The notes: a model not told the origin generated them from the letters alone. Positions 10,350-24,310 are shown, counted from the first letter of the stretch. The stretch is DNA of 64,000 nt from Brachionus manjavacas (GCA_019054805.1 JAHQIY010000006.1:2914001-2978000); one strand, 5' to 3'. Numbers and translations are program-made.

Positions 10350-12500
10350 TGCTATTAGGTAGCTCTAGGAGTTCGCCGATTAAGACAAATCCAAGTCACC
10401 AGAAGTAGAATTAATCTACACACTCTCTGGCGACTAAACAAAATATTTTGTTGCCATAGCTTGTTTCTAAACTGAAGCTTTCTGTCAGAGCAAAATTATT
10501 TAATCCCCAATAAACCATCTTGACATCAAGACACACACATGATTAATTTATTCTCCTAGTCCTCTACCTTGTTATTTTACTATTTAGATCTACAAGACAC
10601 CTGTTAAGTGGGAACGCGTTGTTTATTCACAAAGCTGAAATTTAAATACAAAATTTAAATTTTAAATATTTAGCCTCGTTATTGTATGAAGAATTTTGTC
10701 TAATTTTGCCAGTAACAAAAATAATAATGATTTTAAGAAGAAAAAAAATTTTTTTTTTGAGAACAATATTTGCTTTAAATTGTTGGAATTTTTACGTCTC
10801 ATAACAAAAATAAATTATTTAATTCTAGGAAATAATTTTTTTTAATTCGAAATGAAAAGATCGATATCTGGGAATGTTTAGTTTATCTTGTCTTGATCAA
10901 AAATAAGAGTAGAAAAATAAGACAACAAGTGTCATTAGCACCAGGAATACTTGTCAAATAAATGATTTAAATATTGCGTTACAAAAAAAATAATTACGAT
11001 TATTTCTAGCTTAGAGAAAACTCCTGTTGCATCGAAAGAATGCCCTAAAAGCGCTTTAAATTATGCTGCCAGACCGGATCGCTTCGGGGATGAATAATAA
11101 GCGAATAAAAAAAAAAGCCCTGTTTGCCCAACTAATTAATCAATTTTGAAGTATTTTGCCTGAAATTTTCAAGAGCAAATTTTTGCCAAGATAAGCGAAC
11201 GCTTTGTGCCAATTAACATCATTAGACCCAATATGAACAAAATGACTATAGAAAATTCAAATAAAAATTTAGTCTCTTGAGCAATTCATTCAGGAATTGA
11301 GGGGTTAAATACTCGACCGAGCAAGAAATTTAGGAAAATTAACTTGATATTTATCTTAAAATGTTTTTTGTAGATAGAAAAAGAAAAAAAAAATTCTTTG
11401 CGCAATTAAACCCAGGTAAATGCATCTTAATTTTCTAAGAAGCTACAACGAACATAATACAGTGCTATTAATCACCCATTAAATCAACATGCAGATTGGA
11501 GAGAAATCAATAAGTTCTGATCGTGATGATGCATTTTTGTGGCCTCAACTACTTAGACAAATATTCATTTTCATCTTGGTTATATTTATTCTTCATTCTA
11601 ATTAGTATTGTATTTTTATTAGTTTCCTTCGCAATGTTTGCTTTCCTTTTAGTTAAATTACCATTCGCGGATTAGCAGAGACAAACGATGACAAATTCAA
11701 CAAACATTTGAGTCGTGCACTCACACAAATTGCCAAAATTTAATTTAACACAAACAGTAAAAAAATTCTAATCAAAGAAAATCGATTCCAAACTCTTAGT
11801 TTACTCAAACATTGTAATTGTATGTTTAGGTTTTGACTGTACATTTTTTAAAATGAAAAATAAATAAATAGTCTAATGATCGATTGAACGCAATTCTGTT
11901 TGACTGATCACAGAATTTATCTCCAGTTTACTTTCTATTAATAAAAATCCAGATTAGTACATAGTTCGATTTTATGTGATATATTATTTACTTAATCATA
12001 GTTATTTAAGCCTGGCTTGAGCAAAACCAACCAAATATTTTGGTAAATATAACACCAACTCTTGTCTAGAATCTAAGCTATTTAATCCAAAAATTCTCAA
12101 CTACCCTAATCCATTTTGAAAAGCAAAGACTTAATATTCTAATAATACGGACATTGCTGACCAAAAAAGTGGAAACTCTTTAATATGTTATGCAATTTTT
12201 CCTTTTGGTAACATGATGGTACTTGGCCAAATATTGTCTGATATTAATTGCGTAAATATTTGAGTTTTCTTAGACATCTAAACTAATTTATTCAAAATGA
12301 CTAAAATCAAACAGGATCTAGATGCAATCTAGCTTTGAAAAAAGCTACCTGAAAGATATAATTTTGAATGCAAACAAAATCTTTTGTGATAAATTTTAAT
12401 AATACTCAATAACAACAATAAATGAGACGCAAAATTTCAAAATATTAAAGATGATGCCATTGCTCGCTAAATTTCCTTCATTGACATAAATTATCTTGTA

Positions 12501-15500
12501 TGTCGCAAAGTCCTTGTTCTAGATCCAGGTCGAAGCCTTTCTAAAAAAAATTTGATGCTTTATTTCATCTTTTTAAAATCTCTCTTAATTCACATCGTCG
12601 GTAGAGCTTTATTTTTTTTAATTAAAATTTATTATTTGATTAATGCTCTTTTAAAGGTTTGTAGGTAAATTTTTTATATTTTTCATTAAAGTATTATTTT
12701 AAATTCACAATAACTCTTAGGTCATAAAACAAATCGGTCCTAACAAGTTGAGATTTTTATAATATTTTAAGTTGATTTATCACTAAAAATAAATGTTTTT
12801 TTTTCGAATCAACATCAAAGATGGCCAAAAAAATTAATAATCTAAAATTGAGGGAACGGATAATGGAAACAAATTTTAATAAAGCTGATTTATTTGCGGT
12901 CGGCATTTGGATCCTTTAATTATTTTTAAAATTGAACTATTAATTAAAATAAGTCTCAAGAGCTGTTTTGCTTTGATTTGATTATAAAACAATCAGAAAA
13001 TTGAAAATATAAAAAATCTCATTTCAGAAAAAATAATTAAAATTTGATTATAAATTAAAATAAAACTTTAAAAAATTAATAAAAAATTTTTTTTGAAGTC
13101 ATTAATTAATTTTAATAATTAGTTGTTTTTGTGTGCGCGTAGAACTATTTTTTAAGGATTGATTTTGTTTAAATTTCCCAAAAAGATCTCAGTTAATAAT
13201 TGATGACTTGAATAGAATCTGTCTGAATCCCTGGAATTCATGGCTGCATTGTATTTTATTGCATTGCTAAAGCTTTGATTTTATCTTGTTTTCATTGCGG
13301 TATACCTTCAAGATTTAGATAAAACTTTTTTTTTTAACTTGGCTTATGCATAAAAGCTATTTTCTTATTTTGCTGATTAAAACCCAATAAACTTGAAAAA
13401 AATTATAAAATTGATATATTTGAGCATTAGCTTTCAAAATTAAAGAACAAATCTTATTTTGTTTTCTAAATTAAAATCCCGAAATTTAGATTTTACTAAT
13501 GGCAACAAAATATTTATTAAGGTGATTAAGCACCCAAAATTAATATTTGCCTTTCCAACTTAAGCATGAATCAAAATTATCTTCAAAGTAAATTCAAGGC
13601 TACTTTTCTTAGCTCAACTTCACTTTATTTAGTTCGAAAAAAATTTGAACGCATTAAAAATAATTTAAACTTAATAAAAAGCATTAGATAGAAGAATTTA
13701 TTGTAAAATTTAAAGAGAGATTTTAAATGAGCTCAAATCTTGATATGAAAGTAAACAGATACTAAGGCAGATATGTTCTTGGCCTTACAATAATTTTTGT
13801 TTGTTTAAGGTACGAATTTCTCAGATTTGCTTAAATTATTACTTTACTAAATAAATAAACATTACCCAATAATAAATTTCATTCTTTATGCAAAATATAC
13901 TGTTTATTAAAATAGGAAAGTAAAATAAAATTTTCTAAAAATATAACTTGAATTTTTTTTACGGTAAAATCATTTTTAAAAAATTTTAAAAGCATTATTA
14001 GATAAAATTAATGACTGAGACTATTTTGAATATTTTAATGAATTAATTAAATTTTGAAATAAATCATCTATTTAACAGCTAATTTTTATTTAAATACTTA
14101 TGTCAAGCTTATGTTCTGGAAAGCTTCAAATATTTAAAACAACTTCGCATTCATAAAAGGCTAAAACCCAAGATTAATATGGGTTTAAAATAAAATTTAT
14201 GTAAATTATGTCTTAATTGTGAGCCTAAGATCATTTAAAAGATAATCTATTTTTAACTTTTTAAAATAAATTTAATTCAGAGAAAAGATTTAAAATATTC
14301 TTGAGGTTTATATAAAAAAAATCCAAATTTATTTTTTCTTTTATTGTAAATTTTATTCATTAAAAGTCTTACTATCTTAGATTGGTATTTGTTAAGGTCT
14401 AAATTGGTGCTAAAAACCATACTTATTTTAAATAAACGACCTTAAATCAACTTCTGATAGTTATTGACTGAAATTAGAAATTTCTCCGATGCAAAGAATG
14501 CTTTAAAAATTTAATTGATTAAAATGAACTTTTAAATTAAAATTTCTTATCATTCTCCCATTTTATAAGGCATTATGCACAAAATTGAGATTTTGAACTA
14601 AAAAATTTAACTGATTATATAATATTTTTATTTATTTTATTTTTTTTAATTTTAATTTAATCACCAATTTTATTTCAGGAAAATTTTCGCGATATTTTCT
14701 CAGCCTAGAATTTAATTTAATGCCTGGTTTTATTCTAAAAAAATATTTCTACAAAATTAGTTGAACGATAATGTCGGTAAGAGCTTAATTTTGCATTTGT
14801 CAAAATTTTCTTATGTAATTTTTTTTTAGCCTATTCATTGAAAATATTTTTAATTTCTATAAAAGCTAAAAAGTTACATTTTTGATAATTATGCCTCGAA
14901 GAAAAACATTTATTTGATCAGACATTCATTCAAAATTGAATGAATTTTATCATATAAAGGTAGAAATAAAAACTGGTATTTTAATTTAAAGACAAAGCTA
15001 ACTTTATTGTATTAGATAGTCGAATTATAAATTGCTTTTGAGATATCAAAGAAGGACTGACATGACTCTAAATGGAATAAGCATAACAAATGAAGCAATT
15101 AAATGGAAATTAATGCTTCAATTCATTATTTTTATAAACTTAAAATTAAAAAATTATGCTCCATATAAGTCTTTTTGTGTATTCGATTATAATTAAACAA
15201 AAATTCCCGAATCTACATGACTCTGAAGTGATTTGAATAAAAATAAATATTTCGATTAATATTAATTGAATTTTCATTGAAAATTCTTCAAAATTAAGAC
15301 TTAAATGAGCTTATGAGTATAAAGTTGGAAAAATACATTATTGCTTGATTATAGCCTATATTTGATTTTTTTTTTGGAAAAAATCAGTCTATGCAAATGA
15401 TTATTGTTTTCCACAAAATGGGGAAAAAAGAACACAAGTTTTTATCCATCAAACTTAAATATACCTTAAATTATAACAATTATCTAAATTGGGTTTGTTT

Positions 15501-17016
15501 AAAAGATAATTTTTTAAATGTTTCAACCTTATCTTTTATTTTACTAGCAGAAAATTTTTTATAATTTATTTTTAAGCTTTTTTAAGAGTGATTAAGTTTG
15601 CTTAAGGTACGGAAATGCATAATTGACTATTGTATTCTTAAATTAACTAGAAATTTAAACACTGAGAAACATATGAATTTAAAATAGCTATTTTGGTGAA
15701 CTTTTTGTTGTGCCAAATTTAAATTTCAAATGAATGCAAAAATTTTGTATCAATTAGTTTTTACTAAGACAGTGCTCATTTACTCGAATCGCTTTAATGT
15801 AAATTCATGTATATTGAAAATTTATTCTAAAAATAGTCAACCAGAAAAAAATAGTAGTTTTATTAAAATTTCTAATTGAAAATTTAGTTTTAAAAAGTAT
15901 CTCTTTAGCTTTCATAAGAATTGATTGAAAATTAAAAATCGATAGAACTTGGAAGTAAAATTATTTTCTATCAACTTATGCATTTTTGTTATAAAAAAGT
16001 TTAAATATAATCAAACATTTATTTTAAAACTTAATAAAAATAAAGATAAAAATTTCTTATGATAATAGTTACAGAATTAATGTAAATGAACGAGATCTAA
16101 ATAAATTTTTTCAATTTATTTGTTATATAATATCCTAATGAAATAAAATTTTTCGCTCGACAATCCCTTAATTGAAATACAATTCTAATTTTTGGTTTAA
16201 AAACGGCTTCTAAAATAGATGCCAAAATTTAAAGTTATGTAAATTTGTTAAATTTAAATGTTTTTATTGCATTTTATTTATATCCTCTATTTAACATCCC
16301 ACATCTCTAAGATTGAGCCGAATTTTTTTTTCATTTGGTAAAGATGAACAAAATTCTCATTAAAAATCTAATTATTACCAAATAATGGCGATAGTTTAAT
16401 CTAATCGTAATTTTTTAAAATAAATAGAAAAAACACTTTTTATTTAAATATTTAAAATTTAATTTGATATAGCATTTTTTAGCTAAAAAAATAAAAAAAT
16501 TTCATAGTTGATTTAATTGCTATTTTTGCTATTTTCTTGAGAGTTTGATAAATTTTAGTCGTTCAAGCAGCGAATTTATTAAAAAAATATTCAATTGAAT
16601 TAAATTTTCACGACCAAAGCATGTTTAAATGGGTTTGTTCAATATTTTTCCATGGTAACAAAACAATTTTTAATTAACTTAAATTAATATCAAGCAATCG
16701 ATAAAAGGAGATTTTTAACCACTTTATTTATTATTAATTATAATAACTGAATTGAAAAAAATAAGGAAGAAATCCTATTCATAAATCCCTCAAAGTTTTA
16801 AAACAAATAATAGCTAAAATTAAAGGGGACTCTTGATAATCATTTAAATGTTATCTTTTTCATTTGAGAATTTAAAAACAAATTGATTGCGTTGCGTCTT
16901 TAAACCCTTCTTCAATGAAATCTAATTGAGTTTATTAAAAAGAAAATTAAGCTGACATGAATAAAGTATATTAAAAAAAATAATTTTAATGAAAATTTAT
17001 TTTTTAAATTTTAATT
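12501..17016. other. AT-rich intergenic region, no feature seen
   Basis: About 4.5 kb of very A/T-monotonous DNA between the upstream region of the serine-rich gene and the 3' end of the GABA-B receptor gene. No exon, repeat array or RNA gene was recognised. The nearest functional signal is a minus-strand AATAAA (complement at 16996-17001), which probably serves the receptor transcript. Confidence 0.6.
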
Positions 17017-20000
17017 TTAAATGTCGAATTTAAAAGAGTAAATTATACCATCCTGGTCGCAAGATTTTGAAAAATCAACAAAGTGTATGGGCGGATTATA
17101 TATTTGATTACCTGCTCCATTTTCATCAAGTCTTTTAATCGTTTTCGTTTCATTGCTCTGTCCATTTTTCGGCTCGACATTCAAACTATAAAAATAAAGT
17201 TTCAAGAATAAAATTAAAAAATTTATCATTTACTTTTCAATATTATTTAATGGCCTATCATTCTTTATATTATTATCTCTAGAAGTTTTGCGTTTAATTT
17301 TTGTTAGGCTAGGTCTTTTTTCACGAGGCTCATTTTCAATTTGATAATTTAATTTTTCAATTAATTTTTTTAACTCAGCATCATCATTGTTGATTATGTT
17401 TATGCACTTTTGTATCCATTCTGAGCCCATATTATTAGCTTCGGATAAAAGCAATTCAATATTACCATCAATTTGTTCCAACATGGCTTCTTTGGCTCTG
17501 TTATCCTGAACTAGTTGATTTATTTTGGCATCTAGTTCTTCTGTATTGATATATTTCATTGATCTCTGTCGACAGTCAGCTGTTTTTCGAAAAACTTTTG
17601 GTCTTGGTTTTTTTTTGCCGATGGGATCTTTTTTAACTTCAATTATCTAGTCAAGTTTTAAAATGTCATTTTCTTAAAGCAAATTTATTACGATTTGGAA
17701 ATATTACTTTTGGTATAAAAACTAAACTTAGAGTTATTGTAGTACATGCGAAAATGAACAATGTTATTAAAATATAAGCTGAATTTCTGTCATGGACTAT
17801 GAATGAAATCACAGATCCAGCAGTACACATGATTAATATGTTGTACACACTGATTCCAATATATTTTGAGTCATTTAACGCTGAGATGGTTACATGTCGT
17901 GTTTCATATGCAAAGAAACAACCGAAAAGCTTATTTGAAAAATAATACTTTTAATTAATTCATTTTTTTTCAATTTTATGAAATAAACCAGAAATTATAC
18001 TGAAACAAATTTGATCAAGTCCTTATCAATTAAAAAATAAATCAGGAAAATCTAAATTGAAATAGAATTTCTTAAGGGTTCAAAATACTAATTTTTAAAA
18101 TTAAATTTTTAATTTAAAAATAAAGATTTATAATTAACAATAAAAGATTAGTAATTTTTGAGTTTTAATTTATCGTGAATTTTCAAAACAAAACATGATA
18201 TCAAGATTAAAAAATTTCTCAAAAATGACAAGTTTTGCAATTTTTTGTCGCATTAAATAACTGCCTAAATTACACAATGAAATTCAAATATTTGTTAAGA
18301 ATTTTTGTTATTTAAGAACAAATGTTAACTTACTATAAGCAAGCTTTTGTAAGAAAATAAACCAGCTAACCATATCTTCATATGATTGCTTTCGCAAACT
18401 CGTGTCTCAATAAAAACCATTTTTTCGCCGTCACGTGTGACTTCAGAAGGCTTTTTAACAAGGTGCAATGGATCGATTATTTGCCAAAAAAGAAGTAGTA
18501 TTATTTCAATGATTAGCAAAAAGATTACCAAACCAAACAATTTATAATCTTTGATTACCTTAGTTGGTATAAAAATAAAAATTCAATTTTAAATTAAAAA
18601 TTTTTTACTTTTTTGCTAAATTTTGAATTTGTCAAGATGGCATGAACTCTATAAGTTTTACTAAACATTGCCCCAAATGCCAAAGTAAATCCAATTGTAA
18701 GTAGCCAAACTTTTATCTGATTAGAAAAATTAAAACCCATTATTTGATAAAATTTTAGATTACTATCTTACCACACAGATATATTTAAAAAAAATTTTTA
18801 GCAAAGCTTCGTGTTCATTTAGGAAAAAAATGCTAGTATAGGACATAAATGATCCAAAAATAATCAAATTATTTAGGTTCGGACTCGACATTTTGATAAA
18901 CCTGAAAATAAATAAAATAAATGCTAATTTAATATATCAAAAAAAAATTTTTTTTTAAAAGAAATGAATTAGAATTTTACCTATGATTTCTAAATTTAAG
19001 ATTGAAAACAAGAAAACAAATAGCCAAAATGATTCCAGAACTTGCCAGAATAGCCGCAATAATTAGCATACTTTTTGGTATATTGTGTAAAAGATTGACT
19101 TTGATCGTCTGATCTCTAGGTGGATTTTTTCCGTGCCACATTATTTTATTAATGTCAATAAATTTGTTCTCATTTTGATCATGGACCATTATCAGCAACT
19201 CTTTAAGTTCGTATTCAATATCATTTTTAGAGACATATTTTTTTCTAACTTAAAAAAATTATTAAAATCATTTAAATTGAAAACTTTTATTTTTATTCTA
19301 CCAATAAATTGTTCAAGCTTTATCTGACCGACCCTATTCGCATTTTTAAATGACACAAGACCCTTTAAAAATAAACAGTGAAAATTTTCTAAATTTAAAA
19401 ATTTTTCTATTTTTTTTCTTACAGTTACACCTTTAAATTCGATTTTATCAATAGCTTGATTCAAATCTTGAAACCAATTTGTGCTTCGAACAAAATCATT
19501 TGCTCCACAATCTAATTTTCTGGTTTCTAATAACTGATTAAATACTTTAAAGATTGCCAAGAGTCCGTCAAATGCATATCCATGAAAATAAGGATTTGGA
19601 CATTTATTTTTTTTGTAATCTATCTTTTCTTTGTTTGCCAAGTATTTTGACATATACGATCCAACTATCAAATCATATTCTCTATCAATGATATCCATAA
19701 AAGAATGTTTATTTTTATGCACATTCTTGAGGACAAATTCGTAGGAATATTCTACAATTTTTGTAAAAAGTGTGCCATTCAAAGCAACCAAAAGTTCTTG
19801 GTAACTACATTCACTATCGTTTTTATAGCTACCCATAATATTTTCCTTCTCATATGAGCCCAAAATGATCCATTGATAATTGGCTCCGTACATGCCATAT
19901 TTATAAATTTGACAAAAAAGCTTAATGCTAGTAGCTGGGTCGAAGATGCCAATTAAAATTTTTATATCATTTTGTATAAAATCATTCAAAATGGATTCAT

Positions 20001-20816
20001 AGTGCCCTTTTGTTTGATTTTCCATTATGCTCCTAGTCACAACACTAATAGATTTATCCATATCTCTTATTAATAAATTATGTGCCTATTAATAAAAATA
20101 CTTATTAATTAATTTTAAAAAAAATTGTAAATATCAAAAAATTTACAAGATTGTATTTTGCTTTTGCCAAAAAAATTGTCCCAATTCGAGTCCAATTATA
20201 AGTTTTAATCAAGTGTAGTCTAAGAAAATTATGCTGTTCTTCTCCAGGGACCATACTGTAGAATCCATTGTATTTGGCCTGGTCAAAAAATGTGGGGTCT
20301 GTTTCAGTGTAGGAAAGCTTCAATTAAAGATAAAGTTGAATTTTTTTAAATCTTATTTTATTATATTTACAAGAGTTAGATTAAAGAATTGCACTGATTC
20401 TGCTATTGGCTTGATAGTTGAGTCACATGAGCCGATAAAGACTAACAAAGTTCTTTTGAAATCTTTAACCAATTCGAAAAATGAATTTGTACCATATGAC
20501 ACATCACACTTTTTAATTTATTTTTAAATTGCTTTTTTTTTTTAAATTTTACTTTGGTATTTGAAGGTTTAAGATCAAAATGACAATTGTGCACATTCAA
20601 GAACAATCCATTTAGTGCATTGCCCGCAAAATCAATTGCTCTAGAGATCGATGATTCGAAAATTGGTGAGGTTAGATTGGAATTGAACGAATTATAATCG
20701 GGTTCAGGAAACAAATTTCCAACCTTGTAGACAATGTAGGCTTGGCTACTTTTTATTAAATAACCATATGAAAATAATAAAAGACCGAATAGATAACAAT
20801 ATGGAACACTTTTCAT
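17017..20816 (-). CDS. GABBR2: GABA-B receptor subunit 2-like (class C GPCR)
   Basis: Complete gene, 963 aa. Exons, in transcript order: 20553-20816, 20371-20508, 20147-20317, 19302-20085, 18981-19248, 18772-18901, 18609-18716, 18334-18558, 17708-17929, 17234-17646, 17017-17185. All junctions are GT-AG and the frame is kept. Order: hydrophobic signal peptide (about residues 7-26), Venus-flytrap ligand domain (IGSCDSTIKPIAES; ILIGIFDPATSIKLFCQIYK), seven membrane helices from about residue 510 (IKMSSPNLNNL, TIGFTLAFGAMFSKTYRVHA, FWQIIDPLH, ALNDSKYIGISVYN), then a charged tail with a likely coiled coil (about 795-880). Wording such as IKMSSP, AFGAMF and NDSKYIG is GABBR2-like rather than GABBR1-like. 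In the family, the subunit 2 seven-helix domain couples to Gi/o and the coiled coil pairs with subunit 1. Intron 4 could also use another AG about 50 nt downstream. Confidence 0.94.
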
Positions 20817-21677
20817 AATTGGTTAAATTTTATCTAATTTTATTTTAAGATTAGATTAAATTAGTTTTTAATTGCTTAATGCGTGCCTTGGGAACTGGAT
20901 TTAATTTAGTTAATAACAGTTGAGTAATCAGTCGAATAAGATTCCTAGCAATTTTTTAGCAGGAGAATAGTTTGTTCCATTTGATAATAATTAATTAAAA
21001 GACTGGGAGTTTTAACATTGAAAAAAAATCGATTTTTCTTTCCTTCTGATGCTATTATGCAAGAGAAAAGAAAAATCTCTTTATTTTTCTTCCAGAAGCA
21101 TATTGTTATCAAATGTTTTTTGTATTGAAATTTAAAAAGAGAGAATTAATCGATTCAGAATTAATATGAGACATTAAGGTCTATTCGGTATTGGTAATTA
21201 TAAGCAGCTATTTTTAGAAAAATTAATTTTACAAATCGAAAACAAAATTATTTTGATCATTGATTGAACAAGTTTTAATGATTTTTAGATTATTATTTTA
21301 AATAAGAAGAAAAAATGTTTTATGATAATAAAACTTGATTTAACAATTTGAGAAATGCTTAAAAAAATTCTTTTGAGATCTAAATGTAAAAATAAAGATA
21401 GGAAAATTTGGAATTTGTCTTTTCTATAAAAAAATTATTTTATGATTAAAAACTTTCATTGAATTTTAATAATTTATTAAAGTAAATGATTAATAAAATT
21501 AGAGCTAAAATTTTTAATATATCGATAAGATTTCAATTTTCGTTTAATATTCTTAACTCTTTTATTGCATTAAATTGCCTTGAATTAAGATGATCGACAT
21601 CAATATTAAAAATTTAATACAAATTTATTTATTAAACATCATTGAATAATTATTTTAAATGATTATAATTTGAGGAC
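20817..21677. other. GABA-B receptor upstream region, nothing recognised
   Basis: About 860 bp immediately 5' of the receptor start codon on the minus strand. It should contain the promoter and 5' UTR, but I see no distinct element in the A/T-rich sequence. Confidence 0.5.
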
Positions 21678-22138
21678 CCATAGACAATGAACTTGTTGGT
21701 TCTTTAAGGTTCTCTTAAAAAAAAAACAAAACTTCAGTATAAATCAATTCGAATATAAAAATAAGGTTCTTTTTAAATTTTCTCAATGAATATTTTTGAT
21801 TCTTTCAGATTTCTTTAGGTTCTTTCTGGTTTTTTATAATTTCTTTACTTAAGATCTTCGGTTCTTTTTGAAAACTTCAATTGAAATCTAGGACTTCCCT
21901 TATCGTCTTATTAACCGAAGCCCTAAACCAGGGCTCCGCCCCGGACCCCGTTTACCTTCCCCGCAATTCGCCAAAACCAAGACTTACCAAAAAAAAACCT
22001 GAAAGAACTTCAAAAGAATCAATAAAAACAAAAAAGAACCTAAAAAACCTAAAAAGAACCAAAAAAGTTCCAAAAAAAGGAAAATTTTTTTAAAAAAGAA
22101 CCTATAATATTCATTGGGTTCTTTTTTCATTGTCTATG
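21678..22138. mobile_element. Foldback/MITE-like element with GGTTCTTT subrepeats
   Basis: Bounded by a 13-bp inverted repeat, CATAGACAATGAA at the left and its complement at the right. The left half is studded with GGTTCTTT-type words and the right half with their complement AAAGAACC, so the whole ~460 bp forms an imperfect foldback. The centre is an unusual GC-rich block (about 21915-21965, containing GGGCTCCGCCCCGGACCCC). No transposase is encoded. Superfamily is uncertain because no clear target-site duplication is visible. The 70-codon frame across it is low-complexity and not a gene. Confidence 0.7.
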
Positions 22139-23690
22139 TATGAATTTGAGAAGGACTTCTAGTCTGTTTAGACTGGAAGTTAATCTTATCTTTCATATTT
22201 TTTAAATTTATAATGTCGAAATTTTATATTTAAAAGAATAACTTTTAAAACATTAAAATTAGTGATTGAATATTTTATTGAAAAAATACAATAACTTAAA
22301 ATATTTTGAAATTGAAAAATTAGACTCTCTAAATCTTGGTTTATTTGTAAAGATTTTTTAACAATCAATAAAATAAGAATTTGTACATATTATTTCAATT
22401 TTTAATAAATTTTTAGAATTTAAAAAAGACACTAATAAGTACCGCAATATTTTTTTCATAAAATAATTTTTCAAATTAGATAACAAAAGGAGCGAAAATG
22501 CTTCTAAAATTATTAAAACTTTGAATGTTTTGATATTTTCGAATAAATGCTAGCTTATAGGAATTTTAATCACATTTTTTTCAAGTAAAAAAAAAAGCTA
22601 TATTAAAAACGTCAATTCTAAATATTTGTTTGATTTTTAGTAGTTTATTCGATTGGGAGAAAACAGCAAGTTGTACTTAAAATTTATTTCGTAGTTATAT
22701 TCATAGATTTACAACAAAGTCTATAATTATTTATGGAACAAAAACAGTTTAAATGTTAAAAATCAGTCTTTTTTATTCAATTAAAATGCACATATCACGC
22801 TAAAAATCTTATTTAAATGACTCCTTGTGTTCATATTTTCAATAAACAAAATAATAAATATTTTTGAATGGAAAATTAAATTTTAAATAGGAGAAAAAAA
22901 TTGTCCCTTATACCTATTAATTGTAATATAGACTTTATATATTTTATGAATTGTTTTTAATTTTTTCCAGTTCTAACACTTCAGACCATTATTAATCAAT
23001 TGAAATCAACTCAAAAAATCAAATATGACATTTTTTTATGTATTAATTGAGTAAAGGTATTTAAAAAAAATTCAATTAATTGCGGTGGAATTTAATTTTA
23101 AGAAAAATGCTTTATTTATTTAGACCATTTATTTTTTAAAACAATTTTATTCTGATTGAAGTAGATAGTTAAATTTCGTAATGTAACTTCATTGAAGGTT
23201 AAATTTTAAATCAAATCTTAAATAATTGATCTGCTAGTTGTTTATAAACTCCCATGAATTCTTTACTAATAAAAGCTCTCAAAGATAACAATTATTAATT
23301 TTGTTTTTTTAACTTAATTTTCTTTTGTTTAAATTTATATTGATAGAAATTTATTTATAATATACATTAATTATGCTTTTAACTAATTAATAAAAAATAG
23401 ATTTTGAATTTGAGAGTTTTTAGATATTTGGATGATGATCTTCTAGAAATATTAGATACTTTTTTACGAACAAAATAATATCTATCTTAGAAATATATTA
23501 AAATTAAAGTAATTTTTATTAATTGAAATATTCAATGAAATGTAAAACTTTAAATGATCAGATTTTTTTTTTTAACTATTAAGATTTTTTTGCTATATTT
23601 GAAAAAAAATTGATTCTATTTTTTCTGCAAGATTAATTTGATACTTGATATAGAGATTTTTATATTTTTTGGGGTCACTAATTGCAATAC
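22139..23690. other. Intergenic, nothing recognised
   Basis: About 1.55 kb of A/T-rich DNA with no exon-like or repeat structure that I can support. Confidence 0.5.
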
Positions 23691-24310
23691 AATAATCATC
23701 GTGGCGGTGAACTTTGGAGCAAAAAAATTAAAGCAAAGCAAAATATTTTAAGAATTAAAAAATATTTATTATTATTATTAAATTATCTTCAACGGGTTTA
23801 ACCGCGGAACTAAGTACTATCGTTCTTAGCTATGGCAGATTTAAACTTAAAAAAAATTTAAATAAAATAAATGTCAAAATATTATTTTTGAATAAATGTC
23901 AAAATTTTTTTTAAAATCATTCACATTCGATTGATTCTTTACTTCAGCTGGTAAAGCGTTCCAATATAGGGCCACTAGATTCGTAAAAAAATTACGTCTA
24001 GCTGAGCATGACTTATCAGCTTGTCTGTGTAGCGTGTCTTGGCTTTTTGTTGAACCTGCTGGTCCTGTTACGGTCCATTAAAATCAAAAAAAGTCAAAAA
24101 AACTTAACATTTAGCACTGTTTCTATCAATATTTGATCTTTTCTCTAAATTCAAAAAATTATTTAATTCCTTTTGTTTACGTTTAACAAATTTTGTTTAA
24201 AAATGTCAAACGATAATTTTTTGACAACAATTGAAATAAAACTGAGATTTAATTTAATAAAATATATTTTCTACAGTTTTTGCTCCAAACTTCACCTCTG
24301 CATAATTATT
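23691..24310. repeat. Possible TIR element enclosing a LINE 3' end
   Basis: The ends match in inverted orientation: the complement of 23691-23725 and the stretch 24277-24310 share TTTTTGCTCCAAA, then TTCACC after one mismatch, and weaker similarity beyond. The ~620 bp between them contain a LINE 3' fragment. This could be a non-autonomous DNA element hosting a LINE insertion, or chance similarity reinforced by composition. Confidence 0.35.
23764..24084 (-). mobile_element. LINE 3' end (5'-truncated non-LTR retrotransposon)
   Basis: On the minus strand, 24079-23880 reads as the conserved C-terminus of a CR1/jockey-like ORF2: GPAGSTKSQDTLHRQADKSC, then SARRNFFTNLVALYWNALPA and FKKNFDIYS, with no stop. 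This is the FF-x-N-(R/L)-V ... WN-x-LP signature that ends many LINE reverse transcriptase ORFs. The 3' end is marked by an (ATT)n-type tail at 23764-23783. Severe 5' truncation is typical of incomplete target-primed reverse transcription. Confidence 0.8.

Larger units (their letters stand above)
1561..12500. other. Long non-coding upstream region, no convincing gene
   Basis: About 11 kb with no supported exon. It lies 5' of the serine-rich gene, so it may be its regulatory region or a long 5' intron. It contains CA and CT/GA microsatellites (about 1722-1742, 6162-6175, 6562-6576, 9145-9161, 9427-9441), a ~95 bp direct repeat (2313/2896), and islands of higher sequence complexity (about 4120-4320, 6720-6900, 7600-7670, 10300-10450, 11010-11230). 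These islands look different from the A/T-monotonous DNA beyond 12.5 kb. Confidence 0.5.

Noticed and set aside
12148-12185. GCTGACCAAAAAAGTGGAAA, resembling a Tc1 end
   Set aside because: No inverted partner or TA-flanked second end was found nearby.
19192-19301. Read-through tail after GABBR2-like exon 4
   Set aside because: It is intronic: a GTAGAA donor at 19301 and a TTTTTTAAG acceptor at 19249 keep the receptor frame.
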